A program made the position numbers and the translations under genes. From assembly GCF_018771565.1 (NCBI RefSeq), contig NZ_CP076326.1, positions 1,798,001 through 1,862,000 of the forward strand: a stretch of DNA of 64,000 nt, given 5' to 3'. This document shows positions 18,078 to 27,497 of the stretch, piece by piece (position 1 is the first letter of the stretch; the number at the start of each line of letters is the position of its first letter). Under the pieces are notes generated by a model. The model searched no databases. It was not told the origin of the DNA and saw nothing but the letters and a program-made list of their open reading frames with translations. The DNA is from Thermoflexus hugenholtzii. GTDB taxonomy: Bacteria > Chloroflexota > Anaerolineae > Thermoflexales > Thermoflexaceae.

Positions 18078-19175
18078 CTATCCGCGCACCGGGATCAGGG
18101 GGTCGCGGGAGGCATGCGTAAGGATCTCCCGGACCCCATCTTCGCCTACGACCACCATGTCTTCAATGCGCACGCCACCCCAGCCGCTCAGATAGATCCC
18201 GGGCTCCACGGTGAGGACGGCGCCGGCGGGCACCGGGTCTTCCGCGATGGGCCCGGCCGAGGGCTTCTCGTGGATCTCCAGGCCCACCCCGTGGCCCAGG
18301 CCGTGGCCGAAGGCGTCCTTGTAGCCTGCCTCCTCGATGACGGCGCGCGCCAGCGCATCGATCTCCTTGCCCGGCATCCCGGCCCGCATATGGCGGATGG
18401 CGGCCTCCTGGGCGCGCAGGACGATGTCATAGATCTCCCGGAAGCGCCGGGGCATGCGGCCCAGGATGAAGGTGCGGGTGAGATCGGAGTGATAGCCGTC
18501 CACCCGCGCCCCCAGGTCCACCACGATGGGCTCGCCGACCTTCAGGGGACGGTCCCCCGGGTGGTGGTGGGCCATGGCCGCGTTCGGCCCGGAGGCCACC
18601 AGGATGTCGAAGGCCACATCTTCCCCTCCGTGGGTGCGCAGGTATTGCTCCGCCAGCCAGGCGGCCTCGCGCTCCGTCATCCCCGGGCGCAGGCGGCGAC
18701 GCAGATAGGCCATGGTGGCATCGGCGATGCGGGCGGCCTCCCGGATGCGGGCCAGCTCCTCCTCATCTTTCACCGCCCGCAAGCTCTCCACCCAGTCCCG
18801 GGTCGGAATCCACCTCACCTTCGACGCGGCCTTTTTCCAGCTCTTCCACTGATCCACCGTGACCCGGGCGCTCTCGAAGGCGATGCGTTGAGGCGAGCCG
18901 ATCTTCTTCAGGAACTCCGGCAGGATCTCGGAGAAGCGGCGGCTCGGGAGCCGATACAGGGTGAAATCGGGGGCCTGGCGGGCCGCCTGCTCCCAGTAAC
19001 GGAAATCCGTGAGGATCCAGGCGCCACGGGGCGTGATGCAGAGGATCGCGGCGGAGCCGGTGAACCCGGAGAGATAGCGGACGTTGGGGAGGTAGGTGAC
19101 CAGGAAGGCCTCGACCTTCTTTTCCGCCATCAGGCGGCGCACAGCTTTCACCCGCTGTCGATGCACCGCAGCCAT
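18078..19175 (-). CDS. Xaa-Pro aminopeptidase, M24 family
   Basis: The 365-residue product has the creatinase-type N-terminal domain (about residues 1-125) and a pita-bread catalytic domain. The five metal ligands are visible: two Asp in VVDLGARVDGYHSDLTRT, His in FGHGLGHGVGLEIHE, Glu in LTVEPGIYL and Glu in GVRIEDMV. It should remove N-terminal residues from X-Pro peptides. Its promoter lies about 70 bases upstream, next to the first family B repeat array. Confidence 0.92.
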   Translation of the reverse strand: MAAVHRQRVKAVRRLMAEKKVEAFLVTYLPNVRYLSGFTGSAAILCITPRGAWILTDFRYWEQAARQAPDFTLYRLPSRRFSEILPEFLKKIGSPQRIAFESARVTVDQWKSWKKAASKVRWIPTRDWVESLRAVKDEEELARIREAARIADATMAYLRRRLRPGMTEREAAWLAEQYLRTHGGEDVAFDILVASGPNAAMAHHHPGDRPLKVGEPIVVDLGARVDGYHSDLTRTFILGRMPRRFREIYDIVLRAQEAAIRHMRAGMPGKEIDALARAVIEEAGYKDAFGHGLGHGVGLEIHEKPSAGPIAEDPVPAGAVLTVEPGIYLSGWGGVRIEDMVVVGEDGVREILTHASRDPLIPVRG

Positions 19176-19242
19176 CCTGCACGCTCCGGGAGGATTGAAG
19201 TTCCATCAGGGACCGGCACCTGGATCGGCCGGTTGGCTTCTT

Positions 19243-19271
19243 ATAGTAAGCAATTCCTCGCTCCCGGGCAA
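19243..19271 (-). promoter_or_regulatory. Sigma-70-type promoter for the M24 peptidase gene
   Basis: On the minus strand TTGCCC (19271-19266) and TACTAT (19248-19243) are separated by 17 bases. The predicted start near 19236 leaves a leader of about 60 bases. Confidence 0.6.
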
Positions 19272-19339
19272 ACGCGAGCGACGGAGGAACGGGCCCCGGC
19301 ACCAGCCGCCGTAGCCTCTCCTTCGGCCCTGGGAGGCCT

Positions 19340-20575
19340 CGCCTTGGGCGTCGAATGAATTCGACCTCAGGGGGCCTTCGGCCGACGGCCGGCCTGCGCG
19401 CCGAATGAATTCGACCTCAGGGGGCCTCCGGCCAACGGTCGGCCTGCGCCGACCGGAAAGGCATTCTTTGCGTCGGCGGAGGCCGATGCCTGGCACGGGG
19501 CGCGCCGAATGAATTCGACCTCAGGGGGCCTCCGGCCAATGGTCGGCCTGCGCCGACCAGGAGGGTGTCCTTTGCGTCGGCGAAGGCCGACGCCTGGCGC
19601 GGAGCGCGCCGAATGAATTCGGCCTCAAGAGGCCTCCGGCCGACGGTCGGCCTGCGCCGACCGGAAAGGCATTCTTTGCGTTGGCGGAGGCCGACGCCTG
19701 GCGCGTAAGCGCCTCAGAAGGCCGATTTCAATCGGCGTGAAGGCCTGGGGCGTTGAATGAATTCGACCTGGGGAGGCCTCCGGCCGACGGCCGGCCTGCG
19801 CGCCGAATGAATTCGGCCTCCAGAGGCCTCCGGCCAATGGTCGGCCTGCGCCGACCGGAAAAGCGCTCTTTGCGTCGGCGAAGGCCGACGCCTGGCGCGG
19901 AGCGCCTGAGGAGGCCGATTTCAATCGGCGTGAAGGCCTGGGGCGTCGAATGAATTCGACCTCGGGGGGCCTTCGGCCAATGGTCGGCCTGCGCCGACCA
20001 GGAGGGTGTCCTTTGCGTCGGCGAAGGCCGACGCCTGGCGCGGAGCGCCTGAGGAGGCCGATTTCAATCGGTGTGAAGGCCTGGGGCGTCGAATGAATTC
20101 GACCTCGGGGGGCCTTCGGCCAATGGTCGGCCTGCGCCGACCAGGAGGGTGTCCTTTGCGTCGGCGAAGGCCGACGCCTGGCGCGGAGCGCCTGAGGAGG
20201 CCGATTTCAATCGGTGTGAAGGCCTGGGGCGTCGAATGAATTCGACCTCAGGGGGCCTTCGGCCAATGGTCGGCCTGCGCCGACCAGGAGGGTGTCCTTT
20301 GCGTCGGCGGAGGCCGACGCGTGGCGCGGAGCGCCTGAGGAGGCCGATTTCCAATCGGCGTGAAAGCCTTGGGCGTCGAATGAATTCGACCTCAGGGGGC
20401 CTTCGGCCGACGGTCGGCCTGCGCGCCGAATGAATTCGGCCTCCAGAGGCCTTCGGCCAACGGTCGGCCTGCGCCGACCGGAAAGGCCTCTTTGCGTCGG
20501 CGAAGGCCGACGCCTAGCGCGTAAGCGCCTCAGAAGGCCGATTTCAATCGGCGTGAAGGCCTCCGGCCCTCGGGC
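19340..20575 (+). repeat. Family B multi-hairpin repeat array 1
   Basis: About 1.24 kb of imperfect tandem units lie between the divergent M24 peptidase and polA genes. The core CGAATGAATTCG (one copy with T first) starts at 19352, 19402, 19506, 19610, 19754, 19804, 19947, 20090, 20233, 20377 and 20427; five of these mark units of exactly 143-144 bases. Each unit strings together short hairpins: GCCGAAT-GA-ATTCGGC, GGCC-TTC-GGCC, GGTCGGC-CTGC-GCCGACC, GCGTCGGC-GGAG-GCCGACGC, GGCGC-GGA-GCGCC and GCCGATT-TC-AATCGGC. The family looks non-coding, and the open frames through it are repeat artefacts. Confidence 0.9.
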
Positions 20576-20703
20576 CCTCGGGCCCTCGGAGCGGCTCCCG
20601 CCGTGATTCCACGGCGAGATCTGAGATGCCGGGAGCGAAGGGCCGCCCAGGGTTACAATTAAGAAGCCGGCAGGGGCTTCGGATCGGATCGGGAGGACGT
20701 GGC

Positions 20704-23532
20704 ATGGGATCCCTGGTGGTGCTGGTGGATGGACATTCTCTGGCTTACCGGGCGTATTACGCCCTGTTGCGGCAGGGCCTGCAGACCCGCAAGGGGGAGC
20801 CGACCCATGCGGTCTACGGCTTCACTTCGATGCTCCTGAAGGTCTGGCGGGAGCACCGCCCGGACTACATGGCCGTGGCCTTCGATGTGGGGCGCACCTT
20901 CCGCCACGAGGCCTTCGCCGAATACAAGGCGACGCGGGCCGAGCGCCCCTCCGATTTCGACACCCAGCTGGCCCGCATCCGGCAGATCATCGAAGCCTTC
21001 GCCATCCCCATCCTGGCCGTGGAGGGCTACGAGGCGGACGATGTGATCGGCACCGCCGCCCGCCAGGCCCTCGAGCGGGGCATAGAGGTCCTCATCGTCA
21101 CCGGCGACACGGATACCTTCCAGCTGATCCGCCCGGGCATCCGGGTGCTCACCTCTCGCCGCCACTTCGATGACATCGTGATCTACGACGTTCAGGCCAT
21201 CCGGGAGCGCTACGGCCTGGAGCCCCATCAGCTGGTGGACCTCAAAGCCCTCACCGGCGACCCCAGCGACAACGTCCCCGGCGTGCGCGGGATCGGGGAG
21301 CGCACGGCCACCGAGCTGCTGAAGCGCTACGGCTCCCTGGAGAACATCTACGCCCATCTGGACGAGATCCAGCCGGAGCGGGTGCGGCGGCTGCTGGAGG
21401 CCGGCCGGGAGCAGGCCTTCCTGAGCAAGGAGCTGGTCCGCATCCGCACCGACGCCCCGATTGCGGTGGACTGGGAGGCGTGCCGGGTCGGACGCTATGA
21501 CCGGGAGGCGGTTCTGGCTCTCTTCCAGGAGCTGGAGTTCCGGAGCCTGATCCCCCGTCTCCCGAACGGCGCGGCCCCTTCGGAAGAGAAGCCCCCGGAG
21601 GCCCCTCCGGGGCCGGCCCGCCAGCCCACCCTCTTCCCGGAGCCCATCGGGCCCGCCGTGGTCCAGCCCTTAACGGTCCCCCCGCTGCGGACGGAGCATC
21701 TGCCTCGCCCGACGGAGGCCACGGTGGTGACCGATGAGGCCGGGCTGGCCGCGCTGCGGGAGGCTCTGGAGCGAGCGCCTCGCTTCGCCTTCGATGTGGA
21801 GACCGACGCCCTCTCCCCGATGCGGGCGGGCCTGGTGGGCCTCTCCTTCGCCGTGGAGGAAGGGCGGGGCTATTACGTCCCGGTCGGCCATCGGGACGGC
21901 ACCCCCCAGCTGCCCCTCGGCCGGGTTCTGGAGGTCCTGGGGCCCGTCCTCCGCGACCCGGGGCGTCCCAAGGTGGCCCATCACGCCAAGTTCGACATGC
22001 TGATCCTGGCCCGCCATGGGGTGGAGGTGGAGGGGCTGGTCTTCGACACCATGGTCGCCGAATGGGTGCTCAACCCGGCCGCCTACGGTCTCAACCTGAA
22101 GCATCTGGCGTGGCTCCGGCTGGGCGTGGAGATGACCACCATCGAGCAGCTGATCGGGAAAGGGAAGGGCCAGCGCTCCTTCGCCGATGTCCCGGTCTCC
22201 GCCGCCGCCCCTTACGCCGCGGCCGACGCCGATCTCACCCTGCGCATCGCCCGGGTTCAGGAGGAGGAGCTGCGACGGCAGGGGCTGTGGAAGCTCTTCA
22301 CCGAGATCGAGATCCCCCTCATCCCCGTGCTGGTCCGGATGGAGCAGGCCGGGATCCTGATCGACGTCCCCCTGCTGCAGCAGATGTCCGTCGAGTTCGA
22401 GAAACGGATCCAGACCCTGGCCCAGGAGATCTACCGCTGGGTGGGATATCCGTTCAACCTGGACTCCCCGCGCCAGCTTTCCGATGCCCTGTTCGGCAAG
22501 CTGCAGCTGCCCACCGCCGACGTTCCGCGGACCGGGACGGGGATGTATTCGACCTCCAGCGAGGTGCTGGAGAGCCTGCGGGGAGCGCATCCGGTGATCG
22601 AGCTCATCCTGGAATACCGGCAGCTGGCCAAGCTGAAGAGCACCTACGTGGACGCCCTGCCGCGGATGATCCATCCGGATACCGGCCGGATCCATCCCAT
22701 TTATCACCAGACCGGGACGGTGACCGGGCGCATCTCGGCCAGCGATCCGAATATCCAGAACATCCCCATCCGCACCGAGCTGGGCAAACAGATCCGACGG
22801 GCCTTCATCGCCCCGCCGGGCTGCGCGCTCCTTTCCGCCGATTACTCGCAGATCGAGCTGCGCATCCTGGCCCACATCACCGGGGATCCCGGGCTGATCG
22901 CGGCCTTCCGGGCGGGAGAGGACATCCACCGGGCCACGGCGGCGAAGGCCTTCGGGATCCCGCTGGATCAGGTGACGGAGGAGCAGCGCAACTTCGCCAA
23001 GCGGATCAACTACGGGCTGATCTACGGGATGAGCGCCCATGGGCTGGCCCAGCAGCTGGGGGTCTCGCGGCGCGAGGCGGAGCGGTTCATCCAGCAGTAC
23101 TTCACCGCCTTCCCCCGGGTGAAGGTCTACATCGAGACGATCAAGGAACGGGTCGCCCGACAGGGGTATGTGGAGACCCTCCTGGGACGCCGGCGCTACT
23201 TCCCGGAGCTGATGCCGGCGGCGCCCGGGCAGCCCCCGCGCCGGCTCCCGGAGGCCGTGCGCCGGAAGGCGGAGCGGGAGGCCATCAACGCCCCCATCCA
23301 GGGCAGCGCCGCGGACATCATCAAGATCGCCATGATCCGGATCGACCGGGCCATCCGGGAGCAGGGCTTGCGGACCCGCATGATCATGCAGGTTCACGAC
23401 GAGCTGGTGTTCGAGGTGCCCGAGGAGGAGGTCGAGATCGTCCGGGCGCTGGTGGACGAACGGATGCGGAACGCCTACCCCCTGCGCGTGCCGCTGGACG
23501 TGGAGATCCACATCGGGCCTCACTGGTCATAA
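20704..23532 (+). CDS. polA: DNA polymerase I
   Basis: The 942-residue protein has all three domains. The 5' nuclease domain (about 1-290) carries YEADDVIG, TGDTDTFQL and GDPSDNVPGVRGIG. The 3'-5' exonuclease domain (about 340-545) keeps its acidic residues in FAFDVETDAL, HHAKFDM and YAAADADLT, so proofreading is probably active, unlike in Thermus Taq polymerase. The polymerase domain has motif A LLSADYSQIELRI, motif B RNFAKRINYGLIYGM and motif C QVHDELVFEVPE. The ATG at 20704 follows GGGAGGA; TACAAT at 20654-20659 is a possible -10. The gene lies directly downstream of repeat array 1. Confidence 0.97.
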   Translation: MGSLVVLVDGHSLAYRAYYALLRQGLQTRKGEPTHAVYGFTSMLLKVWREHRPDYMAVAFDVGRTFRHEAFAEYKATRAERPSDFDTQLARIRQIIEAFAIPILAVEGYEADDVIGTAARQALERGIEVLIVTGDTDTFQLIRPGIRVLTSRRHFDDIVIYDVQAIRERYGLEPHQLVDLKALTGDPSDNVPGVRGIGERTATELLKRYGSLENIYAHLDEIQPERVRRLLEAGREQAFLSKELVRIRTDAPIAVDWEACRVGRYDREAVLALFQELEFRSLIPRLPNGAAPSEEKPPEAPPGPARQPTLFPEPIGPAVVQPLTVPPLRTEHLPRPTEATVVTDEAGLAALREALERAPRFAFDVETDALSPMRAGLVGLSFAVEEGRGYYVPVGHRDGTPQLPLGRVLEVLGPVLRDPGRPKVAHHAKFDMLILARHGVEVEGLVFDTMVAEWVLNPAAYGLNLKHLAWLRLGVEMTTIEQLIGKGKGQRSFADVPVSAAAPYAAADADLTLRIARVQEEELRRQGLWKLFTEIEIPLIPVLVRMEQAGILIDVPLLQQMSVEFEKRIQTLAQEIYRWVGYPFNLDSPRQLSDALFGKLQLPTADVPRTGTGMYSTSSEVLESLRGAHPVIELILEYRQLAKLKSTYVDALPRMIHPDTGRIHPIYHQTGTVTGRISASDPNIQNIPIRTELGKQIRRAFIAPPGCALLSADYSQIELRILAHITGDPGLIAAFRAGEDIHRATAAKAFGIPLDQVTEEQRNFAKRINYGLIYGMSAHGLAQQLGVSRREAERFIQQYFTAFPRVKVYIETIKERVARQGYVETLLGRRRYFPELMPAAPGQPPRRLPEAVRRKAEREAINAPIQGSAADIIKIAMIRIDRAIREQGLRTRMIMQVHDELVFEVPEEEVEIVRALVDERMRNAYPLRVPLDVEIHIGPHWS

Positions 23533-23665
23533 GGGGCCGGAAGATCCTCCGATCCGCTCCCAGGGCTTTCCGGTTTTTCCAGATGCGGGACGGATCCGGA
23601 CGCTGGGGGATCGGTTCCTGGTCGACGGGTTTCGGATGTGCGTGGCCGGTTTCCCGGATCCCTGC

Positions 23666-24502
23666 TCACAGGTCCCGGCGCTCGAACTGATAGACAGCCA
23701 GGGCGAGGAAGAAAGCGATGTAGAGGACGGCGTAGAGAAGCATCCGGTCGCTGGGGATGGTGGCGGCGGTGAACGGATTGAAGCCGGCCAGGCGGGCGAG
23801 GGGGCTCTGGAGCTCATAGGCCGTGCGCCGCCAGATGGCCTCCGCCGGCATCAGCAACGAGGCCAGGATCCCCAGATCCACCACAGCCGGTTGTCGGATC
23901 AGGCTCCCGACCTGCTCCATCCATCCCCCGACGAACGCCACGCCGTAAAGGCCCAGCCCCAGCGCCCCATTGGCCAGGCTCGACAGCCAGGTCCCTCCCC
24001 AGAACGAGAGGGAGAGCGGGACCAGGGCCTCGAGGGCGAGGAGGGCGAGCCCCCGGGCCCATCCGGGGGGAGCCCACCCGGTGATCCAGGCCGTCAGGCC
24101 CATGATCCCGCCTCCCAGCCCCAGGGCGTAGAGGAGCAACCAGAGGGCATGCCCGAGGAACTTGCCCAGGAGGATCTGGGAGCGGGCCACCGGCCGCGCC
24201 GCCACCGCCTGGATCACCCCCGAGGCGATCTCCCCAGCGATGGCGTCCGCCGTCCCGATGACCGCGGCCATGATGATCAGGAAGTTCGCCACATAGAGGG
24301 CCGCCAGCATCAGGAACCCCACCGCCTCCTCCCGAACCCGGGGATCCGGGGGGCCGAAGCGGGTGAGCTCCCGATGGACCAGGGCCATGCCAAGGCCGAA
24401 GAGGAGCAGGAAGACGGCCCCCAGGCCGAAGGCCGCCAGCACCAGCCGGCGGCGCGACACCTCCCGCAGGGTCAGCCCGGCGATCAGACGGATGGCCTCC
24501 AT
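23666..24502 (-). CDS. ABC-2 type transporter permease
   Basis: The 278-residue product has about six membrane helices and the ABC-2 permease layout: a short cytoplasmic N-terminus (LTLREVSRRR), a first helix, then a conserved cytosolic segment with GEIASGVIQAVAARPVARSQILLGKF. No ATPase gene is adjacent; the partner must be encoded elsewhere. GAGGAGG seven bases before the ATG supports the start. It converges on polA with a 133-base gap. Confidence 0.8.
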   Translation of the reverse strand: MEAIRLIAGLTLREVSRRRLVLAAFGLGAVFLLLFGLGMALVHRELTRFGPPDPRVREEAVGFLMLAALYVANFLIIMAAVIGTADAIAGEIASGVIQAVAARPVARSQILLGKFLGHALWLLLYALGLGGGIMGLTAWITGWAPPGWARGLALLALEALVPLSLSFWGGTWLSSLANGALGLGLYGVAFVGGWMEQVGSLIRQPAVVDLGILASLLMPAEAIWRRTAYELQSPLARLAGFNPFTAATIPSDRMLLYAVLYIAFFLALAVYQFERRDL

Positions 24503-24528
24503 CGACGCGCCTCCTCACTTTTCCCCGC

Positions 24529-25296
24529 TCAACGAAGCGGACGTTTCTCCGGGATCCCCGGCCGTCGGGGGTAGCCGGCCGGCGTGGGCGCCGCTTTCTC
24601 GAAGACCAGCAACGTCCGTGGGGGAAGATGGGGCGACCAGGCCACCTCCCGGCGCTCCCGAAGCCGACCGCCCAACCGCTCCAATGCTCCCCGGGCTGCC
24701 GCCAGCTCCTCCTCCACTTCCGCCCCCTTCATCGCCACCGCCACCCCATTCACCCGGACCAGGGGGAGCAGATACTCCAGGAGAACGGGGAGAGCGGCCA
24801 CGGCGCGGGCGATGGCGATGTCGTAGCGCTCGCGATGCGCCGGATCCTGCCCCACCTCTTCGGCCCGGCGCGCCAGCACCGTCACGCCGTCCAGCCCGAG
24901 CTCCCGCGCCACCGCCTCGAGGAAACGGGCTTTCTTCCCCACGGACTCAATCAGGGCGACCTCGAGGGCCGGCCAGGCCAGCTTCAGGGCCAGGCCGGGG
25001 AACCCGGCGCCGCTCCCTACGTCGGCCAGCCGGCGCGCCGGCCACCGGGCGGGCGCAGGCGGCCATCCGGGCTCCCGCAGGACCATCAGGGCGGTCAGCG
25101 AGTCGATGAAATGGCGGGCGGCCATGGCCTCCGGATCCACGATGGTGGTGAGGTTGATCCGCTCGTTCCACTCCCGCACCATGCGGGCGTAGCGCGCCAT
25201 GGCCTCCAGGGCCGGCTCCGGCAGGGTCCACCCCAGCCCGCTCAGGCCCTCCTCCAGCACGCGCCGGAACATCCTCTCGAAGTCCTCATGCTTCAT
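24529..25296 (-). CDS. rsmG: 16S rRNA (guanine-527-N7)-methyltransferase RsmG
   Basis: The 255-residue product shows the RsmG signature: NERINLTTI followed by HFIDSLTAL in the N-terminal helical region, the SAM loop DVGSGAGFPGLALKL near residue 95, and IARAVAALPVLLEYLLPLV. It methylates N7 of G527 in 16S rRNA. The C-terminal tail of about 20 residues is Pro/Arg-rich and extra. It lies just upstream of the ABC permease gene on the same strand with a 26-base gap. Confidence 0.93.
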   Translation of the reverse strand: MKHEDFERMFRRVLEEGLSGLGWTLPEPALEAMARYARMVREWNERINLTTIVDPEAMAARHFIDSLTALMVLREPGWPPAPARWPARRLADVGSGAGFPGLALKLAWPALEVALIESVGKKARFLEAVARELGLDGVTVLARRAEEVGQDPAHRERYDIAIARAVAALPVLLEYLLPLVRVNGVAVAMKGAEVEEELAAARGALERLGGRLRERREVAWSPHLPPRTLLVFEKAAPTPAGYPRRPGIPEKRPLR

Positions 25297-25318
25297 CGGC
25301 CAGAACCGAAGAAAACGA

Positions 25319-25350
25319 AAGGTCGGGGCTAAAGCCCTTCCTGCAGAAAA
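25319..25350. repeat. Single family A half-element (A2)
   Basis: One arm (GGTCGGGGCTAAAGCCCTTCC, ending in TGCAG) of the family A repeat occurs in the 85-base gap between rsmG and selA. Confidence 0.6.
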
Positions 25351-25381
25351 TGGGGAAACATTCGAACGATTGTCGGAAAAC

Positions 25382-26776
25382 TCACGATCCTACCTGGGCG
25401 CCGATTCGCGACCACGCCTGGCGGATCCCCCGCAGGAGCGCGTCCTCCTGATCCGGGCGCACCGTGCGCAGATCCAGCCACACCGCGTCCTCCTGAACCC
25501 GGGCGATGATGGGCGGATCCGCTTGACGCAGCGCGGCCATCAACGCCTCAGGGTCCGGCGGCCGCAGGACCAGGGCGGCGCTGGGCAGGGTTTCGCCGGG
25601 GAGGCTGCCTCCGCCGATGGTGGAACGGGTCGGGCGGACCTCCGCGGGGATCCCTTCGGCCCGGAGCCGGGCCGCGCAGGCCTGGGCCCGTCCCTCCAGC
25701 TCCTCCAGAGGCGTGGCGATCATCCGCCAGACCGGGATCTCCCGGGTGGCTTCCCCTTTGAGGTAATGGATGAGGGTGGCGCTCAGGGCGGCCAGCGTGA
25801 GCTTGTCCGGACGCAGGGCGCGCATCAGCGGATGCCGCCGCATGCGGGCCAGAAGCTCCCGCTTTCCCACCAGGATCCCGGCCTGAGGGCCTCCCAGCAG
25901 CTTGTCGCCGCTGAAGCACACCACCGCCGCGCCCGCCGCGACGCTCTCCTGCACCATCGGCTCGTGGGCCAGGCCGAAGGCCGCCGTGTCCAGCAACGCC
26001 CCGCTCCCCAAATCGTCCATCACCGGGACGTCGTAACGGGCCCCGAGGGCCACCAGCTCCGCCAGGGGCACCTCGGAGACGAAGCCGATCATGCGGAAGT
26101 TGCTATGGTGGGCATGGAGGATGAGGGCGATGTCCTCCCCCCGGGCGAGGGGCTCTTCATAATCGCGGAGGTGGGTCCGGTTGGTGGTGCCGACCTCGAT
26201 CAGGCGCGCGCCGCTCTGGGCCATCACCTCGGGGATGCGGAAGCCGCCGCCGATCTCGATGAGCTGGCCCCGGGAGATCAGGACCCCGCGCCCCCGGGCC
26301 ATGACGGTGAGGGCGAGCAACACCGCGGCCGCGTTGTTGTTGACCACCAGAGCGGCTTCGGCCCCGGTGAGCCGGCACAGCTGCTCCTCCACCGCGGCCT
26401 GACGCTCCCCCCGCTCCCCTTTCTCCAGATCGAACTCCAGGTCGCTGTAGGCCGCTGCGGCCCGAATGGCCTCCAGGGCGGCCTCGGGGAGGGGCGCGCG
26501 GCCCAGGTTGGTGTGCAGGATCACCCCGGTGGCGTTGATCACCGGGCGCGGGCGAGGGGTGTGCCAGCGGGCCAGAAGGGCGGCGGCCCGCTCCAGAACG
26601 GCCCGCTCGGACGGCGGGGAGTCGCCCGGCCGGAGCTTCGCGCGGAACTCCGTCAGGGCCTCCCGCAGGGCGTCGGCGACGGCCTCATGGCCGAAGGCCG
26701 CCACGAGGGGCGCCGCGCCCTCCGCTCGCAGCAGCCGATCCACGCTGGGCAGCTCCCGACGGGGATCCATCCCCAC
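25382..26776 (-). CDS. selA: L-seryl-tRNA(Sec) selenium transferase
   Basis: The 464-residue product matches SelA throughout: an N-terminal helical tRNA-binding domain (PSVDRLLRAEG), INATGVILHTNLGRAPL, VVNNNAAAVLL, and the PLP-binding lysine in CFSGDKLLGGPQAG. SelA converts Ser-tRNA(Sec) to selenocysteinyl-tRNA using selenophosphate. The start is GTG at 26776 with GGAGG five bases upstream; an ATG at 26770 is the alternative. selB, selD and tRNA-Sec were not seen in the window, yet this gene implies that the organism makes selenoproteins. Confidence 0.95.
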   Translation of the reverse strand: MGMDPRRELPSVDRLLRAEGAAPLVAAFGHEAVADALREALTEFRAKLRPGDSPPSERAVLERAAALLARWHTPRPRPVINATGVILHTNLGRAPLPEAALEAIRAAAAYSDLEFDLEKGERGERQAAVEEQLCRLTGAEAALVVNNNAAAVLLALTVMARGRGVLISRGQLIEIGGGFRIPEVMAQSGARLIEVGTTNRTHLRDYEEPLARGEDIALILHAHHSNFRMIGFVSEVPLAELVALGARYDVPVMDDLGSGALLDTAAFGLAHEPMVQESVAAGAAVVCFSGDKLLGGPQAGILVGKRELLARMRRHPLMRALRPDKLTLAALSATLIHYLKGEATREIPVWRMIATPLEELEGRAQACAARLRAEGIPAEVRPTRSTIGGGSLPGETLPSAALVLRPPDPEALMAALRQADPPIIARVQEDAVWLDLRTVRPDQEDALLRGIRQAWSRIGAQVGS

Positions 26777-27071
26777 CTTTCCCTCCGCGATGGGTTCGAT
26801 CCGCGGTCTCCCCCAGAGGCCGCCCCATCGCCCCGCAGGGCGGGGGCCGCTTCCGCCGTGACCCTGTCAGAAAGGTCGGGGCGAAAGCGCCTCTCCCACG
26901 ATCTTTGCAGGAGCGGCTTCGGCCGCGAACCTTTGTGCGCCATCGAAGACGTGAAGTCCAGGGCGAAAGCTCCCCCTGCCGGAAACTTAGAGATCAGCCT
27001 GACCTGGCGCCGGCCTCCGCCGACGCCAGGGATCCCCTTTCGGTCGGCCGCAGGCCTCCCCAGGGTCGCCT
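26777..27071. repeat. Family A cluster (A3) with family B fragment
   Basis: The gap between two minus-strand genes holds family A arms at about 26870-26990, including GCAGGAGCGGCTTCGGCCGC. It also contains a decayed piece of family B at about 27000-27065, with a shortened GGCCTCCGCCGACGCC hairpin. No gene is evident. Confidence 0.7.
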
Positions 27072-27449
27072 TCATTCGCCAGGCTCTGCGTCCGGCTCGG
27101 TGGCCCACCACAGGAGCTCAGCCCCGAGCAACAAAACGGCGAGCAGAGCGATCCACTCCAGCCGGAGAGCCCGCTGGAAGTGTAACAGCGCCAGGGCTGC
27201 GATGCCGAGAGCGCCCCAACCGCTGCGCCGCCAGATTCGCTCCCTGCGCGGCGGTGCCCCCTCCTCCCCTCGCCGGTGAAGGAGCTCCATCGGAAACCAG
27301 AGCAGCCCCCAGGCCATCAGGCCGATCCCGAACCCCATCAGCAGGCGCGCGAGCGCCAGATCCGGATACAGGCGCCAGAGGGTGAACAGGATGATCAACC
27401 CTCCCGCACCGATCAGCCCGAGCGCGGTCCATGCGTGCGAACGCCACAT
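27072..27449 (-). CDS. Four-helix membrane protein, unknown function
   Basis: The start at 27449 is preferred because GGAGGGCGAGG lies immediately upstream; an in-frame start at 27494 is possible. The 125-residue product has two pairs of hydrophobic helices joined by an Arg/Glu-rich loop (RRGEEGAPPRRERIWRR). It lacks recognisable motifs. The gap to the phosphorylase stop upstream is 48 bases, so co-transcription is likely. Confidence 0.6.
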   Translation of the reverse strand: MWRSHAWTALGLIGAGGLIILFTLWRLYPDLALARLLMGFGIGLMAWGLLWFPMELLHRRGEEGAPPRRERIWRRSGWGALGIAALALLHFQRALRLEWIALLAVLLLGAELLWWATEPDAEPGE

Positions 27450-27497
27450 CCTCGCCCTCCATCGGAGATCCGGGAGCCCTCCGGCCGAAGCCATCCG

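Noticed and set aside
19753-20433. Overlapping open frames with repeated Arg/Pro-rich peptides in array 1
   Set aside because: They are products of the 143-base repeat read in different frames, have no ribosome sites, and the peptide repeats follow the DNA period.
26785-26810. GGGTTCGATCC resembling a tRNA T-loop
   Set aside because: The flanking bases do not form a T stem, and no anticodon or acceptor arms are present upstream.
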